Below are positions 1 to 9,115 of a stretch of 64,000 nucleotides of DNA, one piece after another. The position numbers and the translations under genes are program-made. The stretch lies in the NCBI RefSeq assembly GCF_002105285.1, contig NZ_MUHR01000012.1:113640-177639 (forward strand). Reading direction: 5' to 3'. A model generated the notes under the pieces. That model was not told the DNA's origin. It searched no databases and was given only the letters and a program-made list of their open reading frames with translations. How positions within the stretch are numbered: the stretch's first letter is position 1; the number at the start of each line of letters is the position of its first letter. The DNA is from Planktotalea arctica. Its GTDB lineage: Bacteria > Pseudomonadota > Alphaproteobacteria > Rhodobacterales > Rhodobacteraceae.

Positions 1-430
1 GGAATTCCCAAGTCCGCTCCCAACTGTCCCATTTCGGCGCAAGGCCGGTCATCGGAGTACGCGCTACTAAGCGATGCGTGATGAAGGCGGCAAGGATATT
101 GGCTGCGAAAAGCGCGATTAGAAAGCGGAAATCACCCAAGTGTATGAAGGGCGCGGCCGCGGCTGCGAATTTCGCATCCCCCGCGCCGATCATGCCGACG
201 GCGTTCATGAAAAAGCCGACGACAAGCACGATTATCAGGTGCACAAACCCCCATAGAAATTGATCTAACGGCAAGGCCACCAAGCCGGTGATCACATAGC
301 CCGCGACCAGCGCGAGCACGCACCAATTGGGAATACGCATCGCACGCATGTCCGACCAAGCCACCAGAAAGCATAGTGGCAAAACGAAGGGTAGGCTCCA
401 AAGAGCGAAAAGGGCGGGGTTCTCTAACAT
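1..430 (-). CDS. cpaA: Prepilin peptidase, A24 family (CpaA/TadV-like), 3' end cut off
   Basis: This inner-membrane aspartic protease should cleave the leader from Flp prepilins. Reading back from the ATG at 428-430 gives a hydrophobic protein with both hallmarks of the A24 family: an Asp in WSDMRAMRIPN (residue 27) and an Asp in GAGDAKF (residue 85). The visible part runs 143 codons to the window edge without a stop, so the C-terminus is missing. It starts 9 bases after the stop of the TPR lipoprotein gene and is probably the distal gene of the cpaE-tadABCD unit. The length so far fits the short CpaA type, not the long PilD type with an N-methylation domain. Family call is firm; the completeness of the gene cannot be judged. 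Confidence 0.85.
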   Translation of the reverse strand, partial: MLENPALFALWSLPFVLPLCFLVAWSDMRAMRIPNWCVLALVAGYVITGLVALPLDQFLWGFVHLIIVLVVGFFMNAVGMIGAGDAKFAAAAAPFIHLGDFRFLIALFAANILAAFITHRLVARTPMTGLAPKWDSWERTWEF

Positions 431-439
431 TTCGGGCGC

Positions 440-1288
440 TTAACTATTTTCAAGGGCGCGGAGCGAGCGAACGGCAGCCTCGAAGTGCTGCGGATGGGTT
501 TCGATCGCATCGCGCAACAGCCCTTTCGCGGTTTCCACGTCGCCCTGTTTGACGGCCGACAGGCCCAGCGTATGCAAAAGCTGCGCGCGCTCGACTTGAT
601 CCATCGGGATTACGGGAAGCTCGTAGTTGCGCTGTGCGCCGCGCGCCAGAACCAGATTGTTCTTGGCAGTGAAAAGCTGGCCATCTTGACGGATCGCATC
701 GCCGAACAGGCGTTCGGCGGCTTTGAACTCACCGCGCGTCAGTTTGGAATACCCCCAGTTGTTCATCACGCCTGCCGGCTTTGTCGTCAGCCCGGCGGCG
801 GTTTCATAGAAGCTGTCAGCCTTTTTCCATTCGCGATTGCTGTCCGCGATCATCGCTTCCAAACGATAGCGTTTGTAGGTCTCGTGGGTCGGCGGGATGG
901 CGTCCAGAACTGCTTCGGCGCCTTTCCAGTCGTTCGCGCGGATTTTGGCATCGGCCAAATCGACACTGTCAGTTTCGCTCGAACCGGGGTGTTTCGTGAC
1001 CTCGTCCCATGCGCCGACTGCTTCGGTCACGTGCTTTGCGCGGATCAGCGAACTAGCAAGGCCGCGCAAGTGATCAATCCGGTCGGGATCTTCGCTTGTC
1101 GCGCGTTGGAAATAGGCGACGGCCTCATTCGGATCGGCGACGGTCAGCATGACATCGCTAAGATTGCTCTCATCGATTACGTTTATGCCGCCAATCTTGC
1201 GATCGGCGTTCTGTTCGCCAGCTTTGTCGCACGCTGCAGTCGCAACGAGGCCAAACATGCAAAGCGAAACAAGGAAAGGGTGGCGCAT
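440..1288 (-). CDS. tadD: TPR-repeat lipoprotein of the tad locus (TadD-like)
   Basis: A 282-residue protein with a lipoprotein signal peptide (lipobox VATAAC near residue 20) and helical repeats resembling tetratricopeptide repeats through most of the mature part, for example around NNWGYSKLTRGEFKAAERLF. TadD proteins are TPR pilotins or scaffolds of the Tad pilus outer-membrane complex; this role is inferred from motif and position. A clear ribosome site (AAGGACG) precedes the ATG at 1288. It follows a second, shorter TPR lipoprotein gene in the same direction, so the locus carries two TadD-type proteins. Sequence similarity between the two is low by eye beyond the repeat pattern. Membership in the Tad system is fairly sure, exact equivalence to TadD less so. 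Confidence 0.75.
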   Translation of the reverse strand: MRHPFLVSLCMFGLVATAACDKAGEQNADRKIGGINVIDESNLSDVMLTVADPNEAVAYFQRATSEDPDRIDHLRGLASSLIRAKHVTEAVGAWDEVTKHPGSSETDSVDLADAKIRANDWKGAEAVLDAIPPTHETYKRYRLEAMIADSNREWKKADSFYETAAGLTTKPAGVMNNWGYSKLTRGEFKAAERLFGDAIRQDGQLFTAKNNLVLARGAQRNYELPVIPMDQVERAQLLHTLGLSAVKQGDVETAKGLLRDAIETHPQHFEAAVRSLRALENS

Positions 1289-1325
1289 TTTTCTGCGTCC
1301 TTTTACTGCTCTTGCCTCAAATTTT

Positions 1326-1910
1326 TTACGGTGTCTTACGGATTAGGAAGTCACTCGTCCCCCGCCGCACCAATTTGTAGTCTTGTTCTTCTGTTTCACC
1401 ATAGTCAACATTTTCTAATTTTGCGAGCGCAATTCTGAGATTATCCCGGATTGAGTCACTTCTGCCATTGTCCACGGCGAAGGCTTTGCGAAAAACCTGC
1501 GTAGCCTCGGCGGTTTTGCCTCGTTCCATCAATACGACACCCAGATTATTCCAATCCTCTGGCGTGGCATCCTCGGCCTTGGTTGCGCGCCGCAGCAGGT
1601 CTTCGGCCTGCCCGAGACGACCCAGTCCGAGGTTGGAAGAGGCCATGGCAGAAATGATTTCCGTGCTCAGACCTTGATCCGCAGCCGCGCGGCGAAAGGA
1701 CTTGAGGGCAAGTTCATGCTCGCCCACAGCGCCAAGGCGATAGCCGACGATCAAAGGGTTTTCCGCCTCTGCATCGCGATCGACGGCTGGTGCGAAGGGG
1801 CTATCCTTGGGCGCATCAAAGGACGTGCCAAGGCCGCCCGAGGAACAGGCGGCCAAGCTTAAACTCGCGATGGTGCAGAGCAGGGCACAAGCCCCGCGCA
1901 GTTGCGCCAT
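1326..1910 (-). CDS. tadD: Short TPR lipoprotein of the tad locus (TadD-like)
   Basis: A 194-residue protein with a type II signal peptide (lipobox LSLAAC, followed by SSGG) and two to three TPR units in its centre, e.g. the segment EDWNNLGVVLMERGKTAEA. TadD in other bacteria is a TPR lipoprotein of about this size, so of the two TPR lipoproteins here this one is the closer match to classical TadD. The ATG at 1910 has an AAGGGCG ribosome site, and the gene starts 15 bases after the tadC stop, consistent with one transcript. It probably helps secretin assembly or stability at the outer membrane; that is known for TadD relatives, not shown here. Confidence 0.8.
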   Translation of the reverse strand: MAQLRGACALLCTIASLSLAACSSGGLGTSFDAPKDSPFAPAVDRDAEAENPLIVGYRLGAVGEHELALKSFRRAAADQGLSTEIISAMASSNLGLGRLGQAEDLLRRATKAEDATPEDWNNLGVVLMERGKTAEATQVFRKAFAVDNGRSDSIRDNLRIALAKLENVDYGETEEQDYKLVRRGTSDFLIRKTP

Positions 1911-1925
1911 GTCATTCGCCCTTTT

Positions 1926-2900
1926 TTACATATTGCCCAATTCGGTGATGCCGACGGCTGATGGTCCCACAAGGATGATCAACAGTGGCGGTACCGTTAG
2001 CATCATTGTGGCAAGGGTCATCTTGGTTGGCAACTTGTTTGCCTTCTCTTCGGCGCGCATCACGCGTTTGTCACGCATTTCAGCGGCATAAACCCGCAAG
2101 GCTTCTGCGATGGACGTACCAAAACTTGTCGATTGGATCAAAACCGTCACAAAGCTGGCCACGTCCTGCACGCCGCAGCGCTCGGACATATCGTTGAGAA
2201 CGGATATCTTGTCCTTGCCAGCCTTCATTTCCTGCGCCACGATTTCATATTCATCCGCGAGAAACGGATAGGAGTGATGCAGCTCTTTCGCGACGCGCAC
2301 GATTGATTGATCAAGCGACTGACCAGCTTCAACGCAGACCAGCATCATGTCGAGGCTATCGGGAAAACCGCCCTCGATCTGTTCTTTACGCGTCTCGATC
2401 CGCCGAGTGACCCAGTACTTCGGCAACATATATCCCGCACCGCCTGGCCCGAGAACATACATAAGCATTTGCTTTGTTGTGGTGTTTTCGCCGCTGATCA
2501 CCAACGTATAATAGAGCAATCCGGCGACAAGAAAGCCGATGCCAAGCGCAAATTGCATGAAGTGGAACAGGCGTACCGCATCCTTGTCGCGATACCCTGC
2601 CTGAATCAGCTTTAGGCGAATAGCGGAATATTCTTCGTCGCTTTTGGGTTCGAGCAATTTGGCGTATTTGCCGAGCTGTTTGTTCCCCTTCGCCTGGCGA
2701 AGCCTGGCCGTTTCATCGCCTGCGCCTGATTTCTGCTTGCCCTGTTCCTTGAGCTTTTCAAGCGGATCAACTTCCTTGGACATCACAAAGGGGATAGCCA
2801 ACAAAACGAGCATGCCGCCAAGAATGATCAAAAGCACGATTTGGGCCTGAGCGCCGAAAGTGGCGAACATCATGTCCATGAAGTTGTTGAAGAATTCCAT
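1926..2900 (-). CDS. tadC: Tad pilus inner-membrane platform protein TadC
   Basis: A type II secretion F-domain protein of 324 residues. It has an N-terminal membrane segment, a cytoplasmic domain, and paired C-terminal membrane helices ending in TMMLTVPPLLIILVGPSAV. The conserved F-domain stretch FPDSLDMMLVCVEAGQSLDQ is clear. TadC pairs with TadB to form the platform that couples the TadA ATPase to pilin polymerisation. The longer reading starting at 2945 would overlap tadB by 35 bases; the ATG at 2900, just downstream of the tadB stop at 2911, is the natural start (product begins MEFFNNFMDMMF). Gene order tadA-tadB-tadC supports the call. Confidence 0.92.
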   Translation of the reverse strand: MEFFNNFMDMMFATFGAQAQIVLLIILGGMLVLLAIPFVMSKEVDPLEKLKEQGKQKSGAGDETARLRQAKGNKQLGKYAKLLEPKSDEEYSAIRLKLIQAGYRDKDAVRLFHFMQFALGIGFLVAGLLYYTLVISGENTTTKQMLMYVLGPGGAGYMLPKYWVTRRIETRKEQIEGGFPDSLDMMLVCVEAGQSLDQSIVRVAKELHHSYPFLADEYEIVAQEMKAGKDKISVLNDMSERCGVQDVASFVTVLIQSTSFGTSIAEALRVYAAEMRDKRVMRAEEKANKLPTKMTLATMMLTVPPLLIILVGPSAVGITELGNM

Positions 2901-2910
2901 AGTTTGGACC

Positions 2911-3879
2911 CTACACCTTGATGTTGACGAGAATGCGCATGACAATCAGATTGACGCCCAGAAAGGCTGCGACGATGAAGCACGCCGGAATAAACCACTC
3001 ATGATCCAGCACAGGATCGTAGTAATCGGGATCACCCAGATTGATTGCGACCAATGCCAGCAACGGAAAGCTGGACAGGAATTTGCCCGACCATTGTGCT
3101 TCTGCTGTGATCGCCTTAACGCGGCGAAAGAGGCGAAAGCGCGAGCGGATCACCTGCGCGAGGCCAGCCAGAATTTCGGCAAGGTTACCCCCCGATTGCT
3201 GCTGGATCGTCACGGCAACCGCTAGAAAGCGCAAATCCTGGTTGTCGAGCCGTTCGGCCATTGATTTGAGCGCTTCGCCAACGTCGCGCCCATAAGCGCT
3301 TTCGTCTGCGATAATCCCCATTTCGGAGGCAAGCGGATCCTGAACTTCCTTTGCTACGATCTGGACCGCCGAGGTAAATGGATGCCCCACGCGCAGGCTT
3401 CGCACCATCAACTCGACAGCATCGGGAAGTTGCTCTTCCAGCAGCGACATGCGCTTTTTGGCCTTATGGCCGATCCACATGAAAACGCCGCCAACTCCGA
3501 TCCCGATCGAAGCGACGATGCGTACCGAAAGGCTTGTCTCGGTGCCGACGGTCAAACCAAGAAAGGCAAAAACGCAAAGCCCGGCCATGATCCCCATTAG
3601 CTGTTTGGGCGTAAAGGCAATTGCGGCCTTGTTGGCCTTGTCCGCGAGCATGGAGTAGAGCGGGATAGAACGGCCCTTGATGTGCTGGTTCATCTCCTTA
3701 CGAAGTTTTTCCAGCACTTCTTCACGATTGCCGCCCTTTTCCAGCATCTCGAGCCGTCGGTTCACCCGGTTGTTCAGAGAAATGGAGCGTCCGAACATCG
3801 TTAGGTAAATGCCCTCGACAAGAACGAGCACGCCGATAAAGACGAGACCGTAGATAATGGGTTCGGCAGTGAGGTTCAT
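2911..3879 (-). CDS. tadB: Tad pilus inner-membrane platform protein TadB
   Basis: A 322-residue type II secretion F-domain membrane protein. Two hydrophobic segments sit near residues 95-140, a cytoplasmic F domain contains LPDAVELMVRSLRVGHPFTS and QQQSGGNLAEILAGLAQVIR, and two membrane helices close the protein. The QQSGGNLAEIL motif is typical of TadB. The ATG at 3879 follows an AAGGATAAG ribosome site and lies 5 bases from the tadA stop, so expression is likely coupled to the ATPase. It acts with TadC as the assembly platform in the inner membrane. Confidence 0.93.
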   Translation of the reverse strand: MNLTAEPIIYGLVFIGVLVLVEGIYLTMFGRSISLNNRVNRRLEMLEKGGNREEVLEKLRKEMNQHIKGRSIPLYSMLADKANKAAIAFTPKQLMGIMAGLCVFAFLGLTVGTETSLSVRIVASIGIGVGGVFMWIGHKAKKRMSLLEEQLPDAVELMVRSLRVGHPFTSAVQIVAKEVQDPLASEMGIIADESAYGRDVGEALKSMAERLDNQDLRFLAVAVTIQQQSGGNLAEILAGLAQVIRSRFRLFRRVKAITAEAQWSGKFLSSFPLLALVAINLGDPDYYDPVLDHEWFIPACFIVAAFLGVNLIVMRILVNIKV

Positions 3880-3884
3880 GACAC

Positions 3885-5330
3885 TTATCCTTCGAGTTTC
3901 GTCGGCTCGTAAATGCTGGTTGGCAGATCATAGCCCCACATGCGAAAACGCTCGGCGTAGTGGCTGCGCACGCCCGTCGCGGTGTAATGACCGATGATCT
4001 TGTTCTCTGGCGTCAGTCCGACACGCTGAAATCTGAACAGTTCCTGCATGGAGATAACTTCGCCCTCCATCCCTGTGATTTCTGTGATCGAGGTCATCCG
4101 GCGCGAGCCGTCCTGCAGTCGGCTCGCCTGCACAATCAGGTTCACAGCCGACGAGATCTGGCTGCGCATCGCTTTGAGGGGCATTTCGATTCCCGACATT
4201 GCGATCATATTTTCAAGGCGCGACACACCATCGCGCGCAGAGTTGGCGTGAATCGTGGTCATCGAGCCATCATGGCCAGTGTTCATCGCCTGCAGCATGT
4301 CGATGACTTCCTCTCCGCGTGTCTCGCCGACGATGATGCGATCCGGTCGCATGCGAAGGGCGTTTTTCAAACAGTCGCGCGGGGAAACCTCGCCTTTGCC
4401 CTCCACGTTGGGGGGGCGGCTTTCCATGCGGCCCACATGGGTCTGCTGGAGTTGAAGTTCCGCAGTATCCTCGATCGTCAGGATGCGTTCGTCATTGTCG
4501 ATAAAGGATGACAGTGCGTTGAGCGTGGTGGTTTTACCAGATCCCGTACCGCCCGATACGATGATGTTGAGACGCGTCGCCACAGCGGCTTGCAGATAGG
4601 CAGCCATTTCTTCGGAGAAGGCACCGAAAGCGACCAGATCGTCGATCCCGAGCTTGTCTTTCTTAAACTTACGAATGGAAACGAGGCTGCCGTCAACCGC
4701 AACGGGCGGCACCATTGCGTTGAAACGCGAGCCGTCCTTGAGACGGGCGTCAACGTATGGGTTGCTTTCGTCGACGCGGCGCCCGACCGCCGATACGATC
4801 TTGTCGATGATCCGCAAAAGATGCTTTTCGTCCTTGAACGTCACATCGCTCAGCGTCAGTTTGCCGTGCTTCTCGATAAAGACCTGATGCGGGCCGTTTA
4901 CCAGAATATCGTTCACGTCGTCGTCTTTAAGCAAGGTTTCCAGCGGGCCGAGGCCTGTGACCTCGTCGAACAGATCCTGGCTTAGCGTGGTGCGATCTTC
5001 GCGGTTCAGCACGATGCCCTTTTCTTGCAAGACTTCGGCGGCGATTGCGTTGATCTCTGATCGCAAATCCGCTTCGGAGGCATGCTCGAGCGCGGCAAGG
5101 TTCAGGTTGTCGAGCAATTCGCGGTGCAGCTCCAGCTTGATCTCTGACAAACGCTCTTTGCGTTTCTTGTCCTTGTCGAAATTCACGCTTTGCGCAGGCA
5201 CCGTGGGGGCCGCACGCCGGATCGAGGGATTTAGAGGTGCTTCCAGCGGGGTTGATGGCGCAGTATGCGCCGCATTTGTCGCTGCATTCGCAGGTGTTGC
5301 TGCCTCGGATTTTTTATATCTGGAAAACAT
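3885..5330 (-). CDS. tadA: Tad pilus assembly ATPase TadA/CpaF
   Basis: A 481-residue secretion ATPase of the CpaF branch that powers pilus assembly at the cytoplasmic face. Visible motifs are Walker [15 protein letters not shown] (about residue 258), the Asp box [12 protein letters not shown], the Walker B region [16 protein letters not shown] and the His box [11 protein letters not shown]. The first 80 residues are an Ala/Thr/Pro-rich, low-complexity stretch that probably contacts partners. The open frame extends to 5462 into cpaE, but the ATG at 5328-5330 has a strong AAGGAAAG site and lies just after the cpaE stop (5344), so it is taken as the start. Confidence 0.95.
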   Translation of the reverse strand: MFSRYKKSEAATPANAATNAAHTAPSTPLEAPLNPSIRRAAPTVPAQSVNFDKDKKRKERLSEIKLELHRELLDNLNLAALEHASEADLRSEINAIAAEVLQEKGIVLNREDRTTLSQDLFDEVTGLGPLETLLKDDDVNDILVNGPHQVFIEKHGKLTLSDVTFKDEKHLLRIIDKIVSAVGRRVDESNPYVDARLKDGSRFNAMVPPVAVDGSLVSIRKFKKDKLGIDDLVAFGAFSEEMAAYLQAAVATRLNIIVSGGTGSGKTTTLNALSSFIDNDERILTIEDTAELQLQQTHVGRMESRPPNVEGKGEVSPRDCLKNALRMRPDRIIVGETRGEEVIDMLQAMNTGHDGSMTTIHANSARDGVSRLENMIAMSGIEMPLKAMRSQISSAVNLIVQASRLQDGSRRMTSITEITGMEGEVISMQELFRFQRVGLTPENKIIGHYTATGVRSHYAERFRMWGYDLPTSIYEPTKLEG

Positions 5331-5343
5331 CTGTCGTCTTTCC

Positions 5344-6588
5344 TTAAGCGGCTGAATCTGCAAGCTGGTTAAGCTCGTGAAGTGAAGTCGCGAGTTTGTG
5401 AATTTCTTTGCGCAGCGGGTTTTTCGCGGCAGTGATGGCAAGAGGTTGGCCGTGATCTGCACCGTTCACGACCGGCTTGCCACCATCGGGCAATTGCACC
5501 TCGATAGTGATACCAAGGCTTTCCGCTAGGCGTTTGACACGAGTCTTGCCGGTTAGATCGGTAAATTTCGGGGCGCGGTTCAAAACGAAGCGCATTTTCT
5601 CGAAGGGCAGGCCCTCTGATTGCAGAGCACGTTTCATGCGCAGCGCATTCTGCGCCGAGCGCATATCCATCTCCAGCGTTGCGAAATAGATTTGCGAGGC
5701 GTTCAGGACCGTTTCGGTCCATTGCACCAGTGTGGTCGGCATATCGATGATCACATAATCAAAATGCGTCTTGGCCAGATCGAGAATGGCCTGAATATCC
5801 TCGGGCCGGATCATGTCGAGCGGAATGACATCCGCAGGCGATGTCAATGCGTGTAGCACGTCATCGTGCATCAAAAGTGCCTGTGCGAAACTTTCACCGT
5901 CCATGTTTTCGGTATCGGTGAGCAGCTCGAACACCGCATCGCGGCGTTGCAAATCCAGGAATGTTGAAACGGAGCCAAATTGCAGATCCAAGTCGATGAT
6001 GCAGACTTTGGGTGATTTATCCTTGCCGAGCGTCGCCAACTCCCAAGCCAGGTTGACCGCGAGCGTCGTCGCACCAGTGCCGCCGGCAAGACCGTGCACC
6101 GCAATGATAGAACCGTTTCGCCCACCACTCCCTTGCAGGTTCGCGCGCCCTTCGCTTGTTGCGGGGGCTGGCTCGGGCGCAGGTTTACGCAAACGTTCAA
6201 CGGCAGAGCGCAGTTCGTTTTCAGGAAGCGGGTAGGGGATAAACTCATCCGCTCCGCCGCGCAAAAGCTGGTGCAAGGAAGCGGGGGTTACATCTTCGGC
6301 GATCACGATGACTTTGATGTCACGCGATTTGGCTGCGGTGATGACGTTTTCAAGCAGACCGAGGTTTTCCTCGTCCTCGTAATCAATCGTCAAGGCAATG
6401 AATTCGAGCCCTTTGGGCTGAAGTTGTTCGATAAAGGCAATGGAATCCGCGAACCCCAAATCCCCCCAAGAATCGCCCATCACGGCTTCCATGTCTTCGA
6501 TCAACAGATCGAAATTTTGCACATCCCGGCTGATGGTGCAGGCCCTAAGGGGGCTTTCGTCTACATGTTGCGTGTCATTACCCGACAT
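5344..6588 (-). CDS. cpaE: Pilus localisation ATPase CpaE/TadZ
   Basis: A 414-residue protein with a receiver-like N-terminal domain (about residues 15-130) and a MinD/ParA-type ATPase domain. The Walker A region reads VHGLAGGTGATTLAVNLAWE, which lacks the usual lysines of KGGxGKT, as is common in CpaE/TadZ. CpaE positions the Tad machinery in the cell. The frame is open back to 6684 (446 residues), but the ATG at 6586-6588 has AGGA at good spacing and gives a product beginning MSGNDTQHVDES, so it is preferred. It is the first gene after the terminator at 6741-6771, so it probably has its own promoter in 6589-6740 and leads the cpaE-tadABCD-cpaA unit. Confidence 0.9.
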   Translation of the reverse strand: MSGNDTQHVDESPLRACTISRDVQNFDLLIEDMEAVMGDSWGDLGFADSIAFIEQLQPKGLEFIALTIDYEDEENLGLLENVITAAKSRDIKVIVIAEDVTPASLHQLLRGGADEFIPYPLPENELRSAVERLRKPAPEPAPATSEGRANLQGSGGRNGSIIAVHGLAGGTGATTLAVNLAWELATLGKDKSPKVCIIDLDLQFGSVSTFLDLQRRDAVFELLTDTENMDGESFAQALLMHDDVLHALTSPADVIPLDMIRPEDIQAILDLAKTHFDYVIIDMPTTLVQWTETVLNASQIYFATLEMDMRSAQNALRMKRALQSEGLPFEKMRFVLNRAPKFTDLTGKTRVKRLAESLGITIEVQLPDGGKPVVNGADHGQPLAITAAKNPLRKEIHKLATSLHELNQLADSAA

Positions 6589-6740
6589 AACTAAATCCTG
6601 TGTGGCGTTATGGCTCTGCACATTCTGTGCTGACCTTTGCGCTCTCTTTTGTTTTTGCAGGACACAGGTGCCCCGCTCCGTCATGTATCGGGGGCAATCT
6701 GGGCAACATTAGGGCCGAATGGGCGCGATTATACGAAGCC

Positions 6741-6771
6741 AAAAAACAAGCGGCCCCATCGCTGGGGCCGC
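6741..6771 (-). terminator. Rho-independent terminator between the OmpA-type gene and cpaE
   Basis: Read on the minus strand, an 8-bp perfect GC stem (GCGGCCCC pairing with GGGGCCGC, 6-base loop, 6750-6771) is followed by TTGTTTTTT. It lies 28 bases after the stop of the OmpA-type lipoprotein gene. It should end the upper tad transcript and so uncouple cpaB-cpaC-ompA from cpaE-tadABC. Confidence 0.88.
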
Positions 6772-6798
6772 CTGAATAGTCACGAGGTTAATCTGGTC

Positions 6799-7458
6799 TT
6801 AGTTTGGTGTTCGCGGGTTTACGGCCGATACGGCTGTGCCGCTTGCGACATACTCGCGGTAAACGACCTGCGCATATTTGCCGTCCATGATCATCGGATG
6901 GCTTCCCACGAAACCGCTTACTTCGGTCACGGTGCGCCGGTTGCGCCGCTCGCGGCCCTCGGTCACGATAAGAGGCTGCTCTTCGCCGAAGGAGGACACC
7001 GCCTCGAGGCGCGATTTTCCAATGCCTTGGGTGGCAAGATAGTTCACGACCGCATGTGCGCGGCGTAGGCCGAGCGCCTTGTTCGCGCCGTTGCTGCCGA
7101 CCGCATCCGCATGTCCATAGACGCGAAAACGGACTTCGGGGAACTGGCGGATCCAGGCCGCTTGCTCGCGCAGCGTATCGCGCGCGCCTGCATCCAGATC
7201 AAAGCTACCGAAGGCAAAGTTGACTGTAGTCAACACTTCAGAGGCAAAGCGTGAAGATAAATCATAGGCGTATTGCTTTTCGCCATTCATCATTTGCACG
7301 TTATTCATCGTCGCATTGCCGAAGGTGCCCGTATCGAGCATCGAACCTGCTTCATTCCCGAAGCTGCTATAGACAGGGTCGCCTGAGTTACAGCCCGCCA
7401 GAAGGGCGGCTGAGCTGATCAGGATGGCTGCGTATCTTTGTGAGCTGCGCTTTAGCAT
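6799..7458 (-). CDS. OmpA-domain lipoprotein in the tad locus
   Basis: A 219-residue protein with a lipoprotein signal (LLAGC at about residue 22) and a C-terminal OmpA-like peptidoglycan-binding domain (about residues 80-190). The domain has the conserved FRVYGHADAVGSNGANKALG segment and the RRNRRT end. Such domains tether outer-membrane complexes to the cell wall. It begins 2 bases after the secretin gene stop and occupies the place where many alphaproteobacterial tad loci carry CpaD, which I do not find in the window. Its likely job is to anchor or stabilise the secretin; this is inferred from position. The terminator at 6741-6771 follows it. Confidence 0.82.
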   Translation of the reverse strand: MLKRSSQRYAAILISSAALLAGCNSGDPVYSSFGNEAGSMLDTGTFGNATMNNVQMMNGEKQYAYDLSSRFASEVLTTVNFAFGSFDLDAGARDTLREQAAWIRQFPEVRFRVYGHADAVGSNGANKALGLRRAHAVVNYLATQGIGKSRLEAVSSFGEEQPLIVTEGRERRNRRTVTEVSGFVGSHPMIMDGKYAQVVYREYVASGTAVSAVNPRTPN

Positions 7459-7460
7459 AT

Positions 7461-8885
7461 TCAGTCCATTACGTATCCGTAGGAACCGGTGAAGTCCTGC
7501 TTGGCGATTTCTCCGGCTGCACCCTTCTTAGGACGTCGCGAGTCGCCTGTCACCCGTCCAAAGAGGAAGAGGTCCTTTTCGCTTGGCGGACGCACACGGT
7601 CGGTAGGAAGCGCGAGCGCTTCGCCGCGCGTCGGCGTTACAAGATGGGGCGTGATGATGATCACCAGCTCGGACTGCTCTCGCTTATAATCGGCGCTGCG
7701 AAATAGTGCGCCAAGGATTGGAACATCTCCCAGCCACGGCACTTGACCGGAAAGATCAGTGAAATCGTCCTGCAAAAGCCCTGCGATCGCGAAACTCTCG
7801 CCATCGCGCATCTCGACCGTGGTCGAGGTGCGGCGCACTTTTAGGCCGGAAATCGCGAAACCGTCGCTGACGATTCCGTTGGCGGAATCGAGCGAGGACA
7901 CCTCGGCGTTCAGTTCGAGGTTGATCACCTTGTCATCCAGAACGCGCGGAATAAAGGACAGTTGTACGCCGAAGGGCTTGAACTGGATGCGAACGCCGTT
8001 GTCCCCCAAGACGGGGATCGGATATTCGCCGCCGGCAAGAAACTTGGCCTCTTGGCCGGAGAGGGCAGTCAGATTTGGTTCTGCAAGCGTGCGCACCATG
8101 CCTTTGCTCTCAAGTGCTTCAAGCAGGATGCCCACTTCGAGGCCGCCGGCGTTGAAGCCGAACAAGGTTGCGCCGCTGTTGGCGTTGGATGTTGGTGTCG
8201 TCCCATTCAAGGCTGAGCTGACGGCTTCGGACGCGGTGAGCGTGCCTGTGCCGCCGGAAATGCCAAGGTTACCGCCCAGCGCGCTGCCACCAAGGGCAAG
8301 CGAGGAAGACAGAGATTTGGAGACAGAACGCTGCATTTCCGCAAAGCGCACTTTGAGCATGACCTGCTGCACGCCGCCGACAGACAATAGGTTCGTCACC
8401 CGCTCGGGCGCATAGCGCTGTGCAAGGTCCATGGCGCGGTCGACCTTGCCCGCGCTGGACACTGTGCCCGACAGCACGATGCCGTCATTCGCCGTGCGCA
8501 CTTCGATCTTTTCGCCGGGCAAGATTTGTTTCAGACGTTCCTTGAATTCGCTCACATCCGCAGAGACGCGCACATCGACATTGGTGATCAAACGGCCTGC
8601 GTCATCAAGAAGGGTGAGCGTGGTCAGGCCCGGGGATTTACCAAGCACATAAACAGTGCGATCCGACAGGGTCGAGATATCCGCGATGGACGGATTGGCG
8701 ATGCTCAGCTCTGCGAAGGGAACGTCGCTTTCGACCACGACCGCGCGGTTCATGGGAATGGGAAGGGTCGAACTGCTGCCCGAGCGCACGATGCGCAAGG
8801 TATCCGAATACGCTGGTGCGACGGATGCGGTGAACAATACAGCACAGCCCAAAAGGGTGGCCTTGAGTGTATTCAACTTTTTCAT
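7461..8885 (-). CDS. cpaC: Tad pilus secretin CpaC/RcpA
   Basis: A 474-residue outer-membrane secretin. It has a cleavable signal peptide (cut probably after the Ala-Tyr-Ser region near residue 27), an N-terminal pilus-formation domain, a BON-like domain around residues 95-165, and a C-terminal secretin core. The core includes VEMRDGESFAIAGLLQDDF and VPWLGDVPILGALFRS, the latter typical of all secretins. The frame is open to 8948, but the ATG at 8883-8885 carries a GGAGAGG ribosome site and begins the signal peptide (MKKLNTLKATLL). It forms the channel through which the Flp fibre leaves the cell. Confidence 0.95.
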   Translation of the reverse strand: MKKLNTLKATLLGCAVLFTASVAPAYSDTLRIVRSGSSSTLPIPMNRAVVVESDVPFAELSIANPSIADISTLSDRTVYVLGKSPGLTTLTLLDDAGRLITNVDVRVSADVSEFKERLKQILPGEKIEVRTANDGIVLSGTVSSAGKVDRAMDLAQRYAPERVTNLLSVGGVQQVMLKVRFAEMQRSVSKSLSSSLALGGSALGGNLGISGGTGTLTASEAVSSALNGTTPTSNANSGATLFGFNAGGLEVGILLEALESKGMVRTLAEPNLTALSGQEAKFLAGGEYPIPVLGDNGVRIQFKPFGVQLSFIPRVLDDKVINLELNAEVSSLDSANGIVSDGFAISGLKVRRTSTTVEMRDGESFAIAGLLQDDFTDLSGQVPWLGDVPILGALFRSADYKREQSELVIIITPHLVTPTRGEALALPTDRVRPPSEKDLFLFGRVTGDSRRPKKGAAGEIAKQDFTGSYGYVMD

Positions 8886-9055
8886 GTGATCTGCCTCTCC
8901 GATCACGGCCTCGTGTGCAGGTCTATTGCCCGCTTTACAGTGAAACATGCGCCACTTTAAATTTTATTGCAAGAATCAAAGGGTTCTGATGCGTCCTTGC
9001 TGTGTGACTTCAGCAACAGGGGGCTCGAGTGTGCCATTGATGCCAGCCGAAAACG

Positions 9056-9085
9056 CGAATGGCATCGCGCGGGCGATGCCATTCG
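9056..9085 (-). terminator. Long perfect hairpin after cpaB
   Basis: CGAATGGCATCGC and its exact complement GCGATGCCATTCG form a 13-bp stem with a 4-base loop. On the minus strand it is followed by GTTTTC, a short T run. It lies 31 bases after the cpaB stop and 170 bases before cpaC starts. It could terminate or attenuate the cpaB transcript, or protect its 3' end. The weak T run leaves this open. Confidence 0.65.
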
Positions 9086-9115
9086 AAATTTGGAGCATGA
9101 TCTGTGCGCGTTGCA

